From a bacterium (lineage in GTDB: Bacteria > Patescibacteria > ABY1 > BM507 > VMTK01): 7,736 nucleotides of DNA. Positions 1 through 5,514 of this stretch are shown here, one piece after another. The DNA lies in assembly GCA_030641105.1 (NCBI GenBank), contig DAOWHZ010000033.1:1-7736 (forward strand). Reading direction: 5' to 3'. The position numbers and the translations under genes were made by a program. The notes below the pieces were generated by a model. It was not told the origin of the DNA and did not search any database. It worked only from the letters and a program-made list of their open reading frames with translations. The stretch's first letter is position 1. Each line of letters begins with the position of its first letter.

Positions 1-539
1 CCAACCCCTCTATCGCTTCTCGCCAAGGCGGGATCGCGGGAGAGGGGAGCTCTGGAAAAAAGTTTTTTCATACTCAAAGTAATCCTACAGCAGCCAAGCT
101 AGTTAAAACTATACCAACTGCCAAGGTTGCCGCGCCCGCGAATTTGAACCAAAACCAATTGTTAGAAAAATGGAATGAAGTTTTAGCTAAAGTTAAGCAA
201 CATAATCATTCTTTGTCATTTATTTTGCGGGTTTGCCAGCCCAGGGATTTAATTGGTAATCAGTTGTGTTTAGCTTTTAAATATAAATTTCATAAAGACA
301 GGGTTAATGAACCAAATATTAAAGCTATAATAGAAAAAATTTTGCATCAGGTTTATGGCCTGCCTTTAACAATAGAAGCTGTGATTGATGAGAATCTGCA
401 AGTAGCCGGTGAAAGGCTGGTAAATGAAAATTTAACCAAAGAAAATATTTCAGCTAACTTGACGCAAAACAAAGAGAGTGAAAAAAGCGGCATGGTAGAT
501 AGTTTGCTTAAAACTTTTGGCGGGAAAGTGGTGAAGTGA
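1..539 (+). CDS. dnaX: DNA polymerase III subunit tau/gamma, C-terminal part (5' end outside window)
   Basis: This is the motor subunit of the replicative clamp loader, which loads the sliding clamp and ties polymerase to helicase. The reading frame is open from base 3, so the ATPase domains lie upstream; 178 residues are visible, ending in TGA. The first ~45 residues are a Gly/Ser/Ala/Pro/Lys linker. From about residue 52 comes the conserved tau C-terminal domain: LLEKWNEVLAKVKQHNHSL, then a segment with GNQLCLAFKYKFHKDRV and a final PLTIEAVIDENL. That W-(x)n-N-x-S-L and F-x-FH pattern is what I recognise from Gram-positive-type and CPR DnaX. A TTG start at 144 would cut an open frame and is not the true start. 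The tail after the domain is charged and ends GGKVVK. The linker carries a GC-rich palindrome and an in-phase A AAA AAG heptamer (separate entries). The tRNA gene begins 30 nt after the stop, so co-transcription is likely. Confidence 0.85.
   Translation, partial: NPSIASRQGGIAGEGSSGKKFFHTQSNPTAAKLVKTIPTAKVAAPANLNQNQLLEKWNEVLAKVKQHNHSLSFILRVCQPRDLIGNQLCLAFKYKFHKDRVNEPNIKAIIEKILHQVYGLPLTIEAVIDENLQVAGERLVNENLTKENISANLTQNKESEKSGMVDSLLKTFGGKVVK
10..49. repeat. GC-rich palindromic repeat inside the dnaX linker
   Basis: A GC-rich patch in an otherwise AT-rich gene, translated in frame as a Ser/Arg/Gly linker. It contains CGCC-AA-GGCG at 21-30. It shares CTATCGCTT (10-18) in inverted orientation with 6955-6963, and CGCCAAGGC (21-29) in direct orientation with 6936-6944, inside the ATPase gene. 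Two shared 9-mers, one direct and one inverted, fit two diverged copies of one palindromic family. The insertion keeps the frame open. Confidence 0.5.
44..82 (+). other. Possible programmed -1 frameshift site in dnaX
   Basis: Heptamer A AAA AAG sits at 56-62 in the zero phase (codons GGA AAA AAG). It is the same heptamer used in E. coli dnaX to make the short gamma product. GGGGAG at 44-49 lies 6 nt upstream and resembles the stimulatory internal Shine-Dalgarno (spacing is about 10 nt in E. coli). After a -1 slip, six codons follow and TAA at 80-82 ends translation, just before the tau C-terminal domain. GAAAAA/TTTTTC could pair across 55-69, but no strong downstream hairpin is obvious. Lys-Lys runs are common in AT-rich genes, so chance is a real alternative. 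Confidence 0.4.
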
Positions 540-569
540 TTTACGCGTAACGCATAACTTGGAATATAT

Positions 570-640
570 TGCCGGGTCGTCTAATGGTAGGACACAAGAT
601 TCTGGCTCTTGGTATCGGGGTTCGAATCCCTGCCCGGCAG
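570..640 (+). tRNA. tRNA-Gln (anticodon CUG)
   Basis: A full cloverleaf can be folded. The acceptor stem is 570-576 with 633-639, and the D-stem is 579-582 with 590-593. The anticodon stem is CAAGA/TCTTG (595-599 with 607-611), with loop TTCTGGC and anticodon CTG at 602-604. The T-stem is 616-620 with 628-632 around loop TTCGAAT. It reads CAG. The weak U1-A72 pair and the G73 discriminator match known bacterial tRNA-Gln identity features. The next bases are CAA rather than CCA, so the 3' CCA is not encoded and must be added by a nucleotidyltransferase. It lies between dnaX and a small Cys-rich gene. Confidence 0.93.
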
Positions 641-674
641 CAAAGAAATAAGTTAATGAATTAAAGTTTAAATT

Positions 675-842
675 ATGAACAATGCAAAAACTAGCCAAGA
701 TGTTGGTTATACAACCAATGGTAAAGCAGGCGAGCAATGCAAAGATTGTACGCATTTTCAGGCAATTGATGATAATTGTGGTAATTGTTTTGGTAACAAA
801 GTTTCTACCATAGGTAGTTGTAATCATTTTACGGCTAAATAA
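675..842 (+). CDS. 55-residue cysteine-rich mini-protein, probable metal binder
   Basis: A short gene with ATG at 675 and TAA at 840-842, giving 55 residues. The first 20 residues are polar (MNNAKTSQDVGYTTNGKAGE). The rest has five cysteines: CKDC at 22-25, CGNC at 35-38 and C49 in the final SCNHF. Two motifs have the same shape: a Cys followed by His-Phe near each end (CTHF, CNHF). Two CxxC pairs plus Cys/His suggest a zinc or iron-sulfur binding knuckle; I infer this and do not recognise a named family. There are no signal peptide or membrane segments, so it is probably cytosolic. It begins 34 nt after the tRNA and is followed by a terminator-like hairpin. No Shine-Dalgarno is visible. The non-random Cys spacing and good codon usage support a real gene. 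Confidence 0.7.
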   Translation: MNNAKTSQDVGYTTNGKAGEQCKDCTHFQAIDDNCGNCFGNKVSTIGSCNHFTAK

Positions 843-863
843 AATTGGTAAAATAATTAAATT

Positions 864-901
864 AAGCCTTGATTTTTTAGTAGCCAGGGCTTTATTTTAT
901 T
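864..901 (+). terminator. Weak intrinsic terminator after the Cys-rich gene
   Basis: AAGCCTTG (864-871) pairs with CAGGGCTT (885-892) over 8 bp with one T-G pair, a 13-nt loop and a T-rich tail (TATTTTATTC). It closes the dnaX-tRNA-mini-protein segment and directly abuts the next promoter. The loop is long, so efficiency is uncertain. Confidence 0.5.
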
Positions 902-919
902 CTAAGAGTATGATAAAAT
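891..919 (+). promoter_or_regulatory. Extended -10 promoter for the YbaK-scpAB operon
   Basis: TGATAAAAT at 911-919 is an extended -10 (TGn plus TAAAAT). The hexamer 17 nt upstream, TTTATT (891-896), is a poor -35. The same TGn-TAAAAT form appears in the stronger promoter at 3962-3970, which suggests a consensus for this genome. Transcription would start near 926 and give a leader of about 150 nt containing three hairpins. Confidence 0.45.
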
Positions 920-986
920 AAAGGTAAGTAAGAATGAAATTTATTAATTTTTTATATTTCTGCTGATTTTTAGTTTGTGGATGTTT

Positions 987-1045
987 GGATGCTGAAGCAT
1001 CCTGAACCCTAAGCTTCAGCCAAAGGCTGATCCGCCTATGGCGGA
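987..1045. repeat. Cluster of three short GC-rich hairpins in the YbaK-gene leader
   Basis: Three perfect 6-bp hairpins lie in one row: GGATGC-TGAA-GCATCC (987-1002), TCAGCC-AAA-GGCTGA (1016-1030) and TCCGCC-TAT-GGCGGA (1031-1045). The last two abut directly. GCTGAAGC (991-998) can also pair with GCTTCAGC (1013-1020), giving an alternative fold. I recall such Trp/Gln-codon-like GC palindromes as scattered repeats in CPR genomes. The loop of the third hairpin contributes the ATG at 1038, which argues against that ATG as the natural start. Confidence 0.7.
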
Positions 1046-1073
1046 AAAGCTCGGTAGAAAAACTACGAAATAT

Positions 1074-1721
1074 ATGGCTAAAAAAATTAAAAAAACTCCC
1101 ACCTCTGCTACTCCCTCCGTTAAAACTACGGAAGTCAAGAAAGCTATGGCGGGCAAGAAATTGCCGTCAAAATTGGTGAAATATTTAGACAAAGCAGAAG
1201 TTAAGCATGAAATTTTAGAGCATAAGACGGTTTATACTGCTTTAGACGTGGCCACAACAATGAAAAAGAAATTATATGAAATTGCTAAATCACTGTTGGT
1301 AAAGGCAGATAAGGATTATTATTTGGTGCTGTTGCCAGCTGATTACAATTTGGATTTTAAAAAGTTAGGCAAATGTATTGGAGTACAGACTGGTAAAAAA
1401 GTAAAAGTTGTTAAGATTCCGGGTGAAAAGATTATGGAATCCGTGCTTAAAATCAAGGCGGGCGCAATGAGCGGTTTTGGCGGATTGCATAAGTTGCCTG
1501 TGTACGCGGACAAAAGTTTAACAAAAGTGAAAAAAGCGATTTTTTCTTCAGGCAGTTTTAATCATTCAGTGGAAATGGCAGTTCGCGATTTTGTTAAGTT
1601 AGAAAAGGCGATTTTGGGAAATTTTGGGATAAAAAAGAAGGTGAAAATAGTAAAGCCAAAGAAGGTGGCGAGGAAGAGGACCGTAGTTAAGAAAAAGGCA
1701 GGCGCGAAAAAAAGTAAATAG
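1074..1721 (+). CDS. YbaK/ProX-like aminoacyl-tRNA editing domain protein
   Basis: Free-standing YbaK-fold proteins hydrolyse mischarged tRNAs such as Cys- or Ala-tRNA-Pro. The start at 1074 gives 215 residues. The in-frame ATG at 1038 lies in a palindrome loop and would add only MAEKLGRKTTKY. Residues 1-35 are a Lys/Thr/Pro-rich basic leader. The domain spans about 38-190: AEVKHEILEHKTVYTALD, then IAKSLLVK with K72 aligning to the conserved catalytic-site lysine (K46 of E. coli YbaK), LVLLPAD, GAMSGFG (130-136), and FSSGSFNHSVEMAVRDF. The GxxxP motif usually seen at the active site has Gly in place of Pro here. The last 25 residues are Lys/Arg-rich, and both basic ends could bind tRNA. The tRNA substrate cannot be told from the sequence. 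scpA starts 9 nt after the stop. No Shine-Dalgarno is seen. Confidence 0.85.
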   Translation: MAKKIKKTPTSATPSVKTTEVKKAMAGKKLPSKLVKYLDKAEVKHEILEHKTVYTALDVATTMKKKLYEIAKSLLVKADKDYYLVLLPADYNLDFKKLGKCIGVQTGKKVKVVKIPGEKIMESVLKIKAGAMSGFGGLHKLPVYADKSLTKVKKAIFSSGSFNHSVEMAVRDFVKLEKAILGNFGIKKKVKIVKPKKVARKRTVVKKKAGAKKSK

Positions 1722-1730
1722 TGTTTATTT

Positions 1731-2459
1731 ATGATAACCATTAAAATAGAAAAATTTCAAGGTCCTTTAAGTTTGCTGCTTCAGTTGATTGAAAAACAGG
1801 AAATGGATATTACTGAAATTAGCCTTGCTAAGATTGCTGATCAGTATGTTGACTATATAAAAAGTTTAGATAAAATAAATCCGGATGATATGGCGGATTT
1901 TTTAGTGGTGGCGGCCCGGTTATTACTGATTAAATCCAGAGCATTGTTACCTTATTTATACCCAGAGGAAGAGCAGGAAATAGAGGAATTTGAGCAGCAG
2001 TTAAGAATGTATAAAGAATTTTTAGAAGCGATGAAAAAAATTGAAGCAAAGTTGAAGAAGAAAAAATTTATGTTTGCTCGTGAGTTTAACAGAAAAGCTG
2101 TATTATCTTTAGCTCAAGGCATTAGTTTGTTTTCACCGCCTAAACGATTAACCATTAAAGATATGGTTACTGTTTTTCAGGGTTTGATTAAAAATTTGGA
2201 GCCGGAGCAGAAATTAGAAGAAGAAAGATTAGAGCATAAGATTAATATTGAAGATAAAATTTTAACTATCCAGAAAATGTTAATAAGCAGAATTAAAATG
2301 AGCTTTAATAAATTATTAAATAATACTAAGTCAAAGACAGAAGTGATTGTGAGCTTTTTAGCGATGTTGGAGTTGATCAAGCAAAGGGAGGTGGTGGTTA
2401 TGCAAAAGGAGTTATTTGGAGAGATAATGATTAATAGTAATTCAAGTTTAGAGCAATAA
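1731..2459 (+). CDS. scpA: Segregation and condensation protein A (kleisin)
   Basis: ScpA is the kleisin that bridges the two SMC heads and holds the ScpB dimer, forming the ring complex that organises and segregates the chromosome. At 242 residues it has the usual family length. The N-terminal SMC-neck-binding region shows the hallmark FQGPLSLLLQLIEKQEMDI (9-27) and IADQYVDYI, then DMADFLVVAARLLLIKSRALLP. The middle is acidic and helical (YPEEEQEIEEFEQQLRMYK) and then basic. The C-terminal winged helix that binds the other SMC head is near KSKTEVIVSFLAMLELIKQREVVV. The start at 1731 places the motif at the normal distance from the N-terminus; no Shine-Dalgarno is visible. No smc gene is in the window. 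scpB follows after a gap filled by a long hairpin, so the two genes are not tightly abutting as they often are. Confidence 0.95.
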   Translation: MITIKIEKFQGPLSLLLQLIEKQEMDITEISLAKIADQYVDYIKSLDKINPDDMADFLVVAARLLLIKSRALLPYLYPEEEQEIEEFEQQLRMYKEFLEAMKKIEAKLKKKKFMFAREFNRKAVLSLAQGISLFSPPKRLTIKDMVTVFQGLIKNLEPEQKLEEERLEHKINIEDKILTIQKMLISRIKMSFNKLLNNTKSKTEVIVSFLAMLELIKQREVVVMQKELFGEIMINSNSSLEQ

Positions 2460-2473
2460 ATAAAAAGTTTATC

Positions 2474-2588
2474 GGTTTAATCAGGTGATTAGGGAAAGGA
2501 TGTCAGACAAAAGGATATCAGGAAATATTTATTCTGATAACCTGATAGTCTGACATCCTTCCCCTGTTCAACTGATTCCCTGATAACC
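2474..2588. repeat. Long imperfect inverted repeat in the scpA-scpB gap
   Basis: The core is a 13-bp perfect stem, AAGGATGTCAGAC (2496-2508) with GTCTGACATCCTT (2548-2560), extended by GGG/CCC (2492-2494 with 2561-2563) after a 1-nt bulge. The inner stem is TATCAGG (2516-2522) with CCTGATA (2541-2547). The outer stem is GGTT-ATCAGG (2474-2485, 2-nt bulge) with CCTGATAACC (2579-2588). Variants of TCAGG/CCTGAT recur in both arms. There is no proper U-tract, so it is not a standard terminator. The base is 43 nt before the scpB ATG. Confidence 0.75.
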
Positions 2589-2631
2589 TTTATTGTTATA
2601 AGAGATATATTATTTAATATTATTTAGTTTT

Positions 2632-3207
2632 ATGAATATAAAATCCCAAATTGAATCCCTACTTTTCATTTCTGCCAAACCAATGACAGTAAAACAGCTG
2701 TCTGATTTAATTAACAAATCAGTTAGCTCCTCTTCCGCTAAAGTTTTGGCAGACAAGGAGATTAAGCAGGTCGGCGATGAATTAGCGGAGGATTATAAAA
2801 AAGAAAAGCGCGGAGTCCAAATAATTAAAAACGGCTCAAAGTATCAAATGGTTAGCTCGCCGGAAAATGCAAAACTAGTTCAGGAGTTTGTCAAAGATGA
2901 AATCACTGGAGAATTATCCAGGCCGAGTTTGGAGGCCTTAACTATTATTGCTTATCGCGGTCCAATTAGTAAAATTGATTTAAATAGAATTAGAGGAGTG
3001 AATTGCGCTTTAATTTTACGCAATTTGCTTATCAGGGGCATGATTGAAGCTAAATTTGATAAAAAGAAAAGGGAAACATATTATAATGCAACCTTTGATT
3101 TTATTAGGTTTTTAGGGATTAACGATGTTCGCGAATTGCCGGATTTTGAAAGGTTGAGTGAGGATGATACATTGGATAAAATATTAAGCGAAGCGGAAAA
3201 CAATTAA
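2632..3207 (+). CDS. scpB: Segregation and condensation protein B
   Basis: ScpB is the winged-helix (kite) partner that dimerises on the ScpA kleisin in the SMC complex. At 191 residues it is within family range. The first winged helix runs from SQIESLLFISAKPMTVKQL (5-23) to RGVQIIKNGSKYQMVSS. The second has the signature LSRPSLEALTIIAYRGPI (95-112), then IDLNRIRGVNCALILRNLL, where RGV (121-123) is the family hallmark, and RGMIEAK. The end is FDFIRFLGINDVRELPDFERL, matching the usual FG-h-x-DLP terminal motif. A Ser-rich insertion (VSSSSAK, 31-37) lies in the first domain. No Shine-Dalgarno; the leader is almost pure A/T after the hairpin. A DUF5674-like gene starts 10 nt after the stop. Confidence 0.95.
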   Translation: MNIKSQIESLLFISAKPMTVKQLSDLINKSVSSSSAKVLADKEIKQVGDELAEDYKKEKRGVQIIKNGSKYQMVSSPENAKLVQEFVKDEITGELSRPSLEALTIIAYRGPISKIDLNRIRGVNCALILRNLLIRGMIEAKFDKKKRETYYNATFDFIRFLGINDVRELPDFERLSEDDTLDKILSEAENN

Positions 3208-3217
3208 AATTAATATT

Positions 3218-3559
3218 ATGCAAATTATTAAAGATAAAATCACGCTTGATAAACTTAAACAAATGGCAGAAGAAATGTTTGGTGATTTAGTAAAGGCGGT
3301 TATTGATGTAGAAAAGGAAATTATGGCAATTGGAGGAGAATTGCACGCTGATGAAGAAGCAATGCTAATTAAGTATAGCTCAAAACAGCAGAATCTTTGG
3401 GGTATAAATCTTTATCCAGAATTAGATCAAGACAACTGGGTTGAATTTGATTCTATGATCAATTTGCGCCCCTCGCAAGGTAATCGCAGCCGCGGAGTTG
3501 ACAATCCTGAAATACAACAAAAAATCATTAATATTGTAAATAAATTAGTGCAAAAATGA
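3218..3559 (+). CDS. DUF5674-like protein of unknown function
   Basis: A 113-residue acidic protein of unknown function. I place it in DUF5674 from memory of the pattern: N-terminal KDKITLDKLKQMAEEMFGD, then VKAVIDVEKEIMAIGGELH, a GINLYPEL segment, and FDSMINLRPSQGNRSRGV (77-94). The central IGGELHADEE and the INLRPSQGNRSR blocks carry conserved polar residues (E, H, D, R, N) that look like an active or binding site; no such role is established that I know of. There are no membrane or signal segments. It is translationally coupled to the next gene, whose ATG overlaps its stop as ATGA (3556-3559). The location directly after scpB need not imply a role in segregation. Confidence 0.7.
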   Translation: MQIIKDKITLDKLKQMAEEMFGDLVKAVIDVEKEIMAIGGELHADEEAMLIKYSSKQQNLWGINLYPELDQDNWVEFDSMINLRPSQGNRSRGVDNPEIQQKIINIVNKLVQK

Positions 3560-3888
3560 ATTATCAACATAAACAATTAGCTCAAGGCAATTGGTTTAAG
3601 TTATTATTAATAGAACAGTTGGCTAATGTTGGCAGTGAAGTTGAACGGACAATAAAGTGGAGACAAAAGGGAAATAGTGACTACAGCAATAGGGCCTTTA
3701 TTCGCGCTTTGGAATTGTTAAATTTAACCATTGCTGACAAAAAAAATAAATTCCGTTTAAAAGAATTGGCGCGCCTTTATGAAGTTTTAGTTGATTATTT
3801 TGCCGGCAATAATCAATATTTATCATCAGACGAGTTATGGCAAAAATATTTTTACGCTTTTAACTATATGGCGAGGATTAAATATTAA
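3556..3888 (+). CDS. Small basic helical protein, coupled to the DUF5674-like gene
   Basis: A 110-residue protein, net basic and predicted mostly helical, with no named family I can assign. Recognisable blocks are WFKLLLIEQLANVGSEVERTIKWRQ (13-37), then NRAFIRALELLNLTIADKK, RLKELARLYEVLVDYF and the end LWQKYFYAFNYMARIKY. I recall similar about 100-residue hypothetical proteins in CPR and other bacteria with the IEQ-AN-G-EV and F-RALEL--LTI-D pattern. It shares 4 nt with the upstream gene, so the two are probably translated together and may act together. An acidic small protein followed by an overlapping basic one resembles toxin-antitoxin layout, but no toxin fold or DNA-binding motif is visible, so this is only a possibility. 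An intrinsic terminator follows 22 nt later. Confidence 0.75.
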   Translation: MNYQHKQLAQGNWFKLLLIEQLANVGSEVERTIKWRQKGNSDYSNRAFIRALELLNLTIADKKNKFRLKELARLYEVLVDYFAGNNQYLSSDELWQKYFYAFNYMARIKY

Positions 3889-3910
3889 CCTTTTCATTTA
3901 TTTTAAGAAG

Positions 3911-3940
3911 AAAAATAAGATATTGTTTCTTATTTTTTTA
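3911..3940 (+). terminator. AT-rich intrinsic terminator ending the scpAB operon
   Basis: AAAAATAAGA (3911-3920) pairs perfectly with TCTTATTTTT (3928-3937) around a 7-nt loop, running into a T-tract. The stem has only two G-C pairs, so it is weak by E. coli standards, but the form and place (after the last gene, before a promoter) fit. Confidence 0.65.
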
Positions 3941-3970
3941 TTGGCAAAAAATAGAAAAATGTGGTAAAAT
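3941..3970 (+). promoter_or_regulatory. Sigma-70-type promoter for the DUF8128-ATPase operon
   Basis: TTGGCA (3941-3946), an 18-nt spacer, then TAAAAT (3965-3970) preceded by TGG, an extended -10. It is the best promoter in the window. Transcription would start near 3976-3978, inside the 5' arm of the following inverted repeat, so the mRNA would begin with the hairpin. Confidence 0.75.
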
Positions 3971-3972
3971 AG

Positions 3973-4038
3973 AATCAGTTAATCAATTAATCAGTTGAGC
4001 AGTTAGAACTAAGCAACTGATTAACTGATTAACTGATT
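3973..4038. repeat. 25-bp inverted repeat at the 5' end of the DUF8128 transcript
   Basis: Arms 3973-3997 and 4014-4038 match at 24 of 25 positions (one A-C mismatch) with a 16-nt loop. Each arm is itself a tandem of about 9-nt words (TTAATCAGT and, in the other arm, CTGATTAA repeated three times). It begins 3 nt after the -10 and ends 7 nt before the ATG, so in mRNA the ribosome landing site is squeezed against the stem. It could also act as DNA, as an operator-like dyad. Confidence 0.85.
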
Positions 4039-4045
4039 AACTAAA

Positions 4046-5512
4046 ATGGATATAATCATTGATTACAATTTCTTATATGATTTAGCCGGATTGCCGCCTC
4101 ATATTTTAATTTGGCGGGTGTTGTGGGATCTTTACGGCTGGCTGCCTTTTTCAATTGCTTTTCTTTGGGCGGCCGGTTATCTCTGGCTAAAGTCCAGACG
4201 GATTAGATTTAAGAAACAACAAAAATTTATTCTTTTAGCCATTGATATTCCGCGCGATAACAGGCAAACGCCTAAAGCGGTAGAAAATATTTTTTCTTAT
4301 TTAGCCGGAGCCCATGGTACCATTAGTTTTATTGAAAAATGGTGGGAAGGCAGACATCAATTATCTATGTGCTTAGAGATTGTCAGTATTGACGGCTATA
4401 TTCAATTTTTAATTCATACTCCGGAACAATTTCGCAATTTAGTTGAATCAGCTGTTTATTCCCAATATCCGGATGCGGAAATTACCGAAGTCAATGATTA
4501 TACCGAAGGCATGCCGACTCAGTTTCCTGATGACGAATGGGATATTTGGGGCTGTGAATTTATTCAAAAAGTAAATTCGGCTTATCCAATGAAAACCTAT
4601 AAAGAATTTGAGCATCAAATGGGCGCTCCGGAAACTCAATATAAAGATACTATGGCGTCGTTAATGGACTTAGGCAGTAGTTTAGGCAAGGGCGAACAGC
4701 TTTGGTTCCAGATTCTTCTTACACCGATTGGTTTTGACTGGCCGGAGATTGGCGATAGGGAAATAAGCAAAGTAATAGGTGAAAAAATTAAATCAGGCCC
4801 TAACATTGTTGATACAATATTAGATACATTTGGCAGGTGGGTTGGTTATTTTACTGATGAGATTTTTGGCGGAGCAGCCGCTGAAGAAAAAAAGAAAGAA
4901 GACCAGCAAGATATGTTTAAAATGATGAATCTAAAACCAAAAGAAAAAAAACAAGTTGAAGCCATTCAGGAAAAAGTTAGTAAATTAGGCTTTGATTTTA
5001 AAATAAGATTTATTTATTTAGCCAAAAAAGAAGTAATGAATAAACCAAAAGTTTGTAATGGTTTTGTTGGTTTTATAAAGCAATTTACATCCATGGACCT
5101 AAACCAATTAAAGCCGGATTTAAGCAAAACAGCTACTAGGGCCAATTATTTTTTTAAGAATTATATAATAAATGCAAAAAAAAGAAAGATAATGATTGGC
5201 TACAAAGACAGGGATGATAATATTGGCAGAAAACCGGGAATTTTAAATATTGAGGAATTAGCTACTATTTGGCATTTTCCAGTGGAAACTATTACTAAGC
5301 CTCCCTTATTGCAGAAAACACCGGTAAAAAAAGCTGAAGCGCCGGCAGCTTTGCCCACAGGAGAAAAAGCTGTTAGTGAAGAAATATTGGAGCCGATATT
5401 TATGGAACATGAAACACGTAACATGAAACAAGCGATGGATAAAGACATTGAGAAGGTTAGTGGCGAAGCCGGAGTTAAGGGAGCGCCGCCGGGTAATTTG
5501 CCAATCGCGTAA
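4046..5512 (+). CDS. DUF8128-like membrane protein, partner of the TraD-like ATPase
   Basis: A 488-residue protein. Residues 20-48 are hydrophobic and Trp-rich, with a transmembrane helix about 31-48 (GWLPFSIAFLWAAGYLWL) followed by KSRRIRFKK, which predicts an outside N-terminus and a large cytosolic part. A conserved core follows (FILLAIDIPRDNRQTPKAVENIF; WWEGRHQLSMCLEIVSIDG; a Trp-rich DDEWDIWGCEF). A charged stretch EEKKKEDQQ and a second domain end in LNIEELATIWHFPVET (about 399-414). In related conjugation-type ATPases a similar segment precedes the P-loop domain. The last 70 residues are a Pro/Ala/Glu-rich disordered tail. The name DUF8128 is from memory. The role is inferred: membrane anchor and N-terminal module for the ATPase encoded next. 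The start at 4046 keeps the hydrophobic helix near the N-terminus; no Shine-Dalgarno, and a hairpin ends 7 nt before it. Confidence 0.75.
   Translation: MDIIIDYNFLYDLAGLPPHILIWRVLWDLYGWLPFSIAFLWAAGYLWLKSRRIRFKKQQKFILLAIDIPRDNRQTPKAVENIFSYLAGAHGTISFIEKWWEGRHQLSMCLEIVSIDGYIQFLIHTPEQFRNLVESAVYSQYPDAEITEVNDYTEGMPTQFPDDEWDIWGCEFIQKVNSAYPMKTYKEFEHQMGAPETQYKDTMASLMDLGSSLGKGEQLWFQILLTPIGFDWPEIGDREISKVIGEKIKSGPNIVDTILDTFGRWVGYFTDEIFGGAAAEEKKKEDQQDMFKMMNLKPKEKKQVEAIQEKVSKLGFDFKIRFIYLAKKEVMNKPKVCNGFVGFIKQFTSMDLNQLKPDLSKTATRANYFFKNYIINAKKRKIMIGYKDRDDNIGRKPGILNIEELATIWHFPVETITKPPLLQKTPVKKAEAPAALPTGEKAVSEEILEPIFMEHETRNMKQAMDKDIEKVSGEAGVKGAPPGNLPIA
5406..5430. repeat. Direct repeat AACATGAAACA in the DUF8128 tail
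   Basis: AACATGAAACA occurs at 5406-5416 and again at 5420-5430, 14 nt apart, translated in frame as part of EHETRNMKQ in the disordered C-terminal tail. Such ACATGAAAC words are familiar to me as scattered CPR repeats (from memory). The frame is preserved. Confidence 0.5.
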
Positions 5513-5514
5513 AG

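Noticed and set aside
144..539. TTG at 144 as the start of a 131-residue gene
   Set aside because: The frame is open to the window's start and the protein is the C-terminal part of DnaX; the TTG is an internal Leu codon.
450..827. 125-codon open frame on the minus strand
   Set aside because: It runs antisense through the dnaX end, the tRNA-Gln gene and the Cys-rich gene, and the peptide has no recognisable features.
934..966. Ten-codon ORF (ATG 934 to TGA 964) in the YbaK-gene leader; reading past the TGA gives a short signal-peptide-like stretch
   Set aside because: Too short to support, no Shine-Dalgarno, and UGA is a stop elsewhere in the window. It may be a decayed remnant or chance.
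1038..1073. ATG 1038 as the YbaK-like gene start
   Set aside because: The codon lies in the loop of a repeat hairpin, and the added residues look repeat-derived; ATG 1074 is preferred.
2593..2620. TTGTTA-16-TAATAT as a separate scpB promoter
   Set aside because: Both boxes are weak in a stretch that is almost all A/T, where such matches arise by chance.
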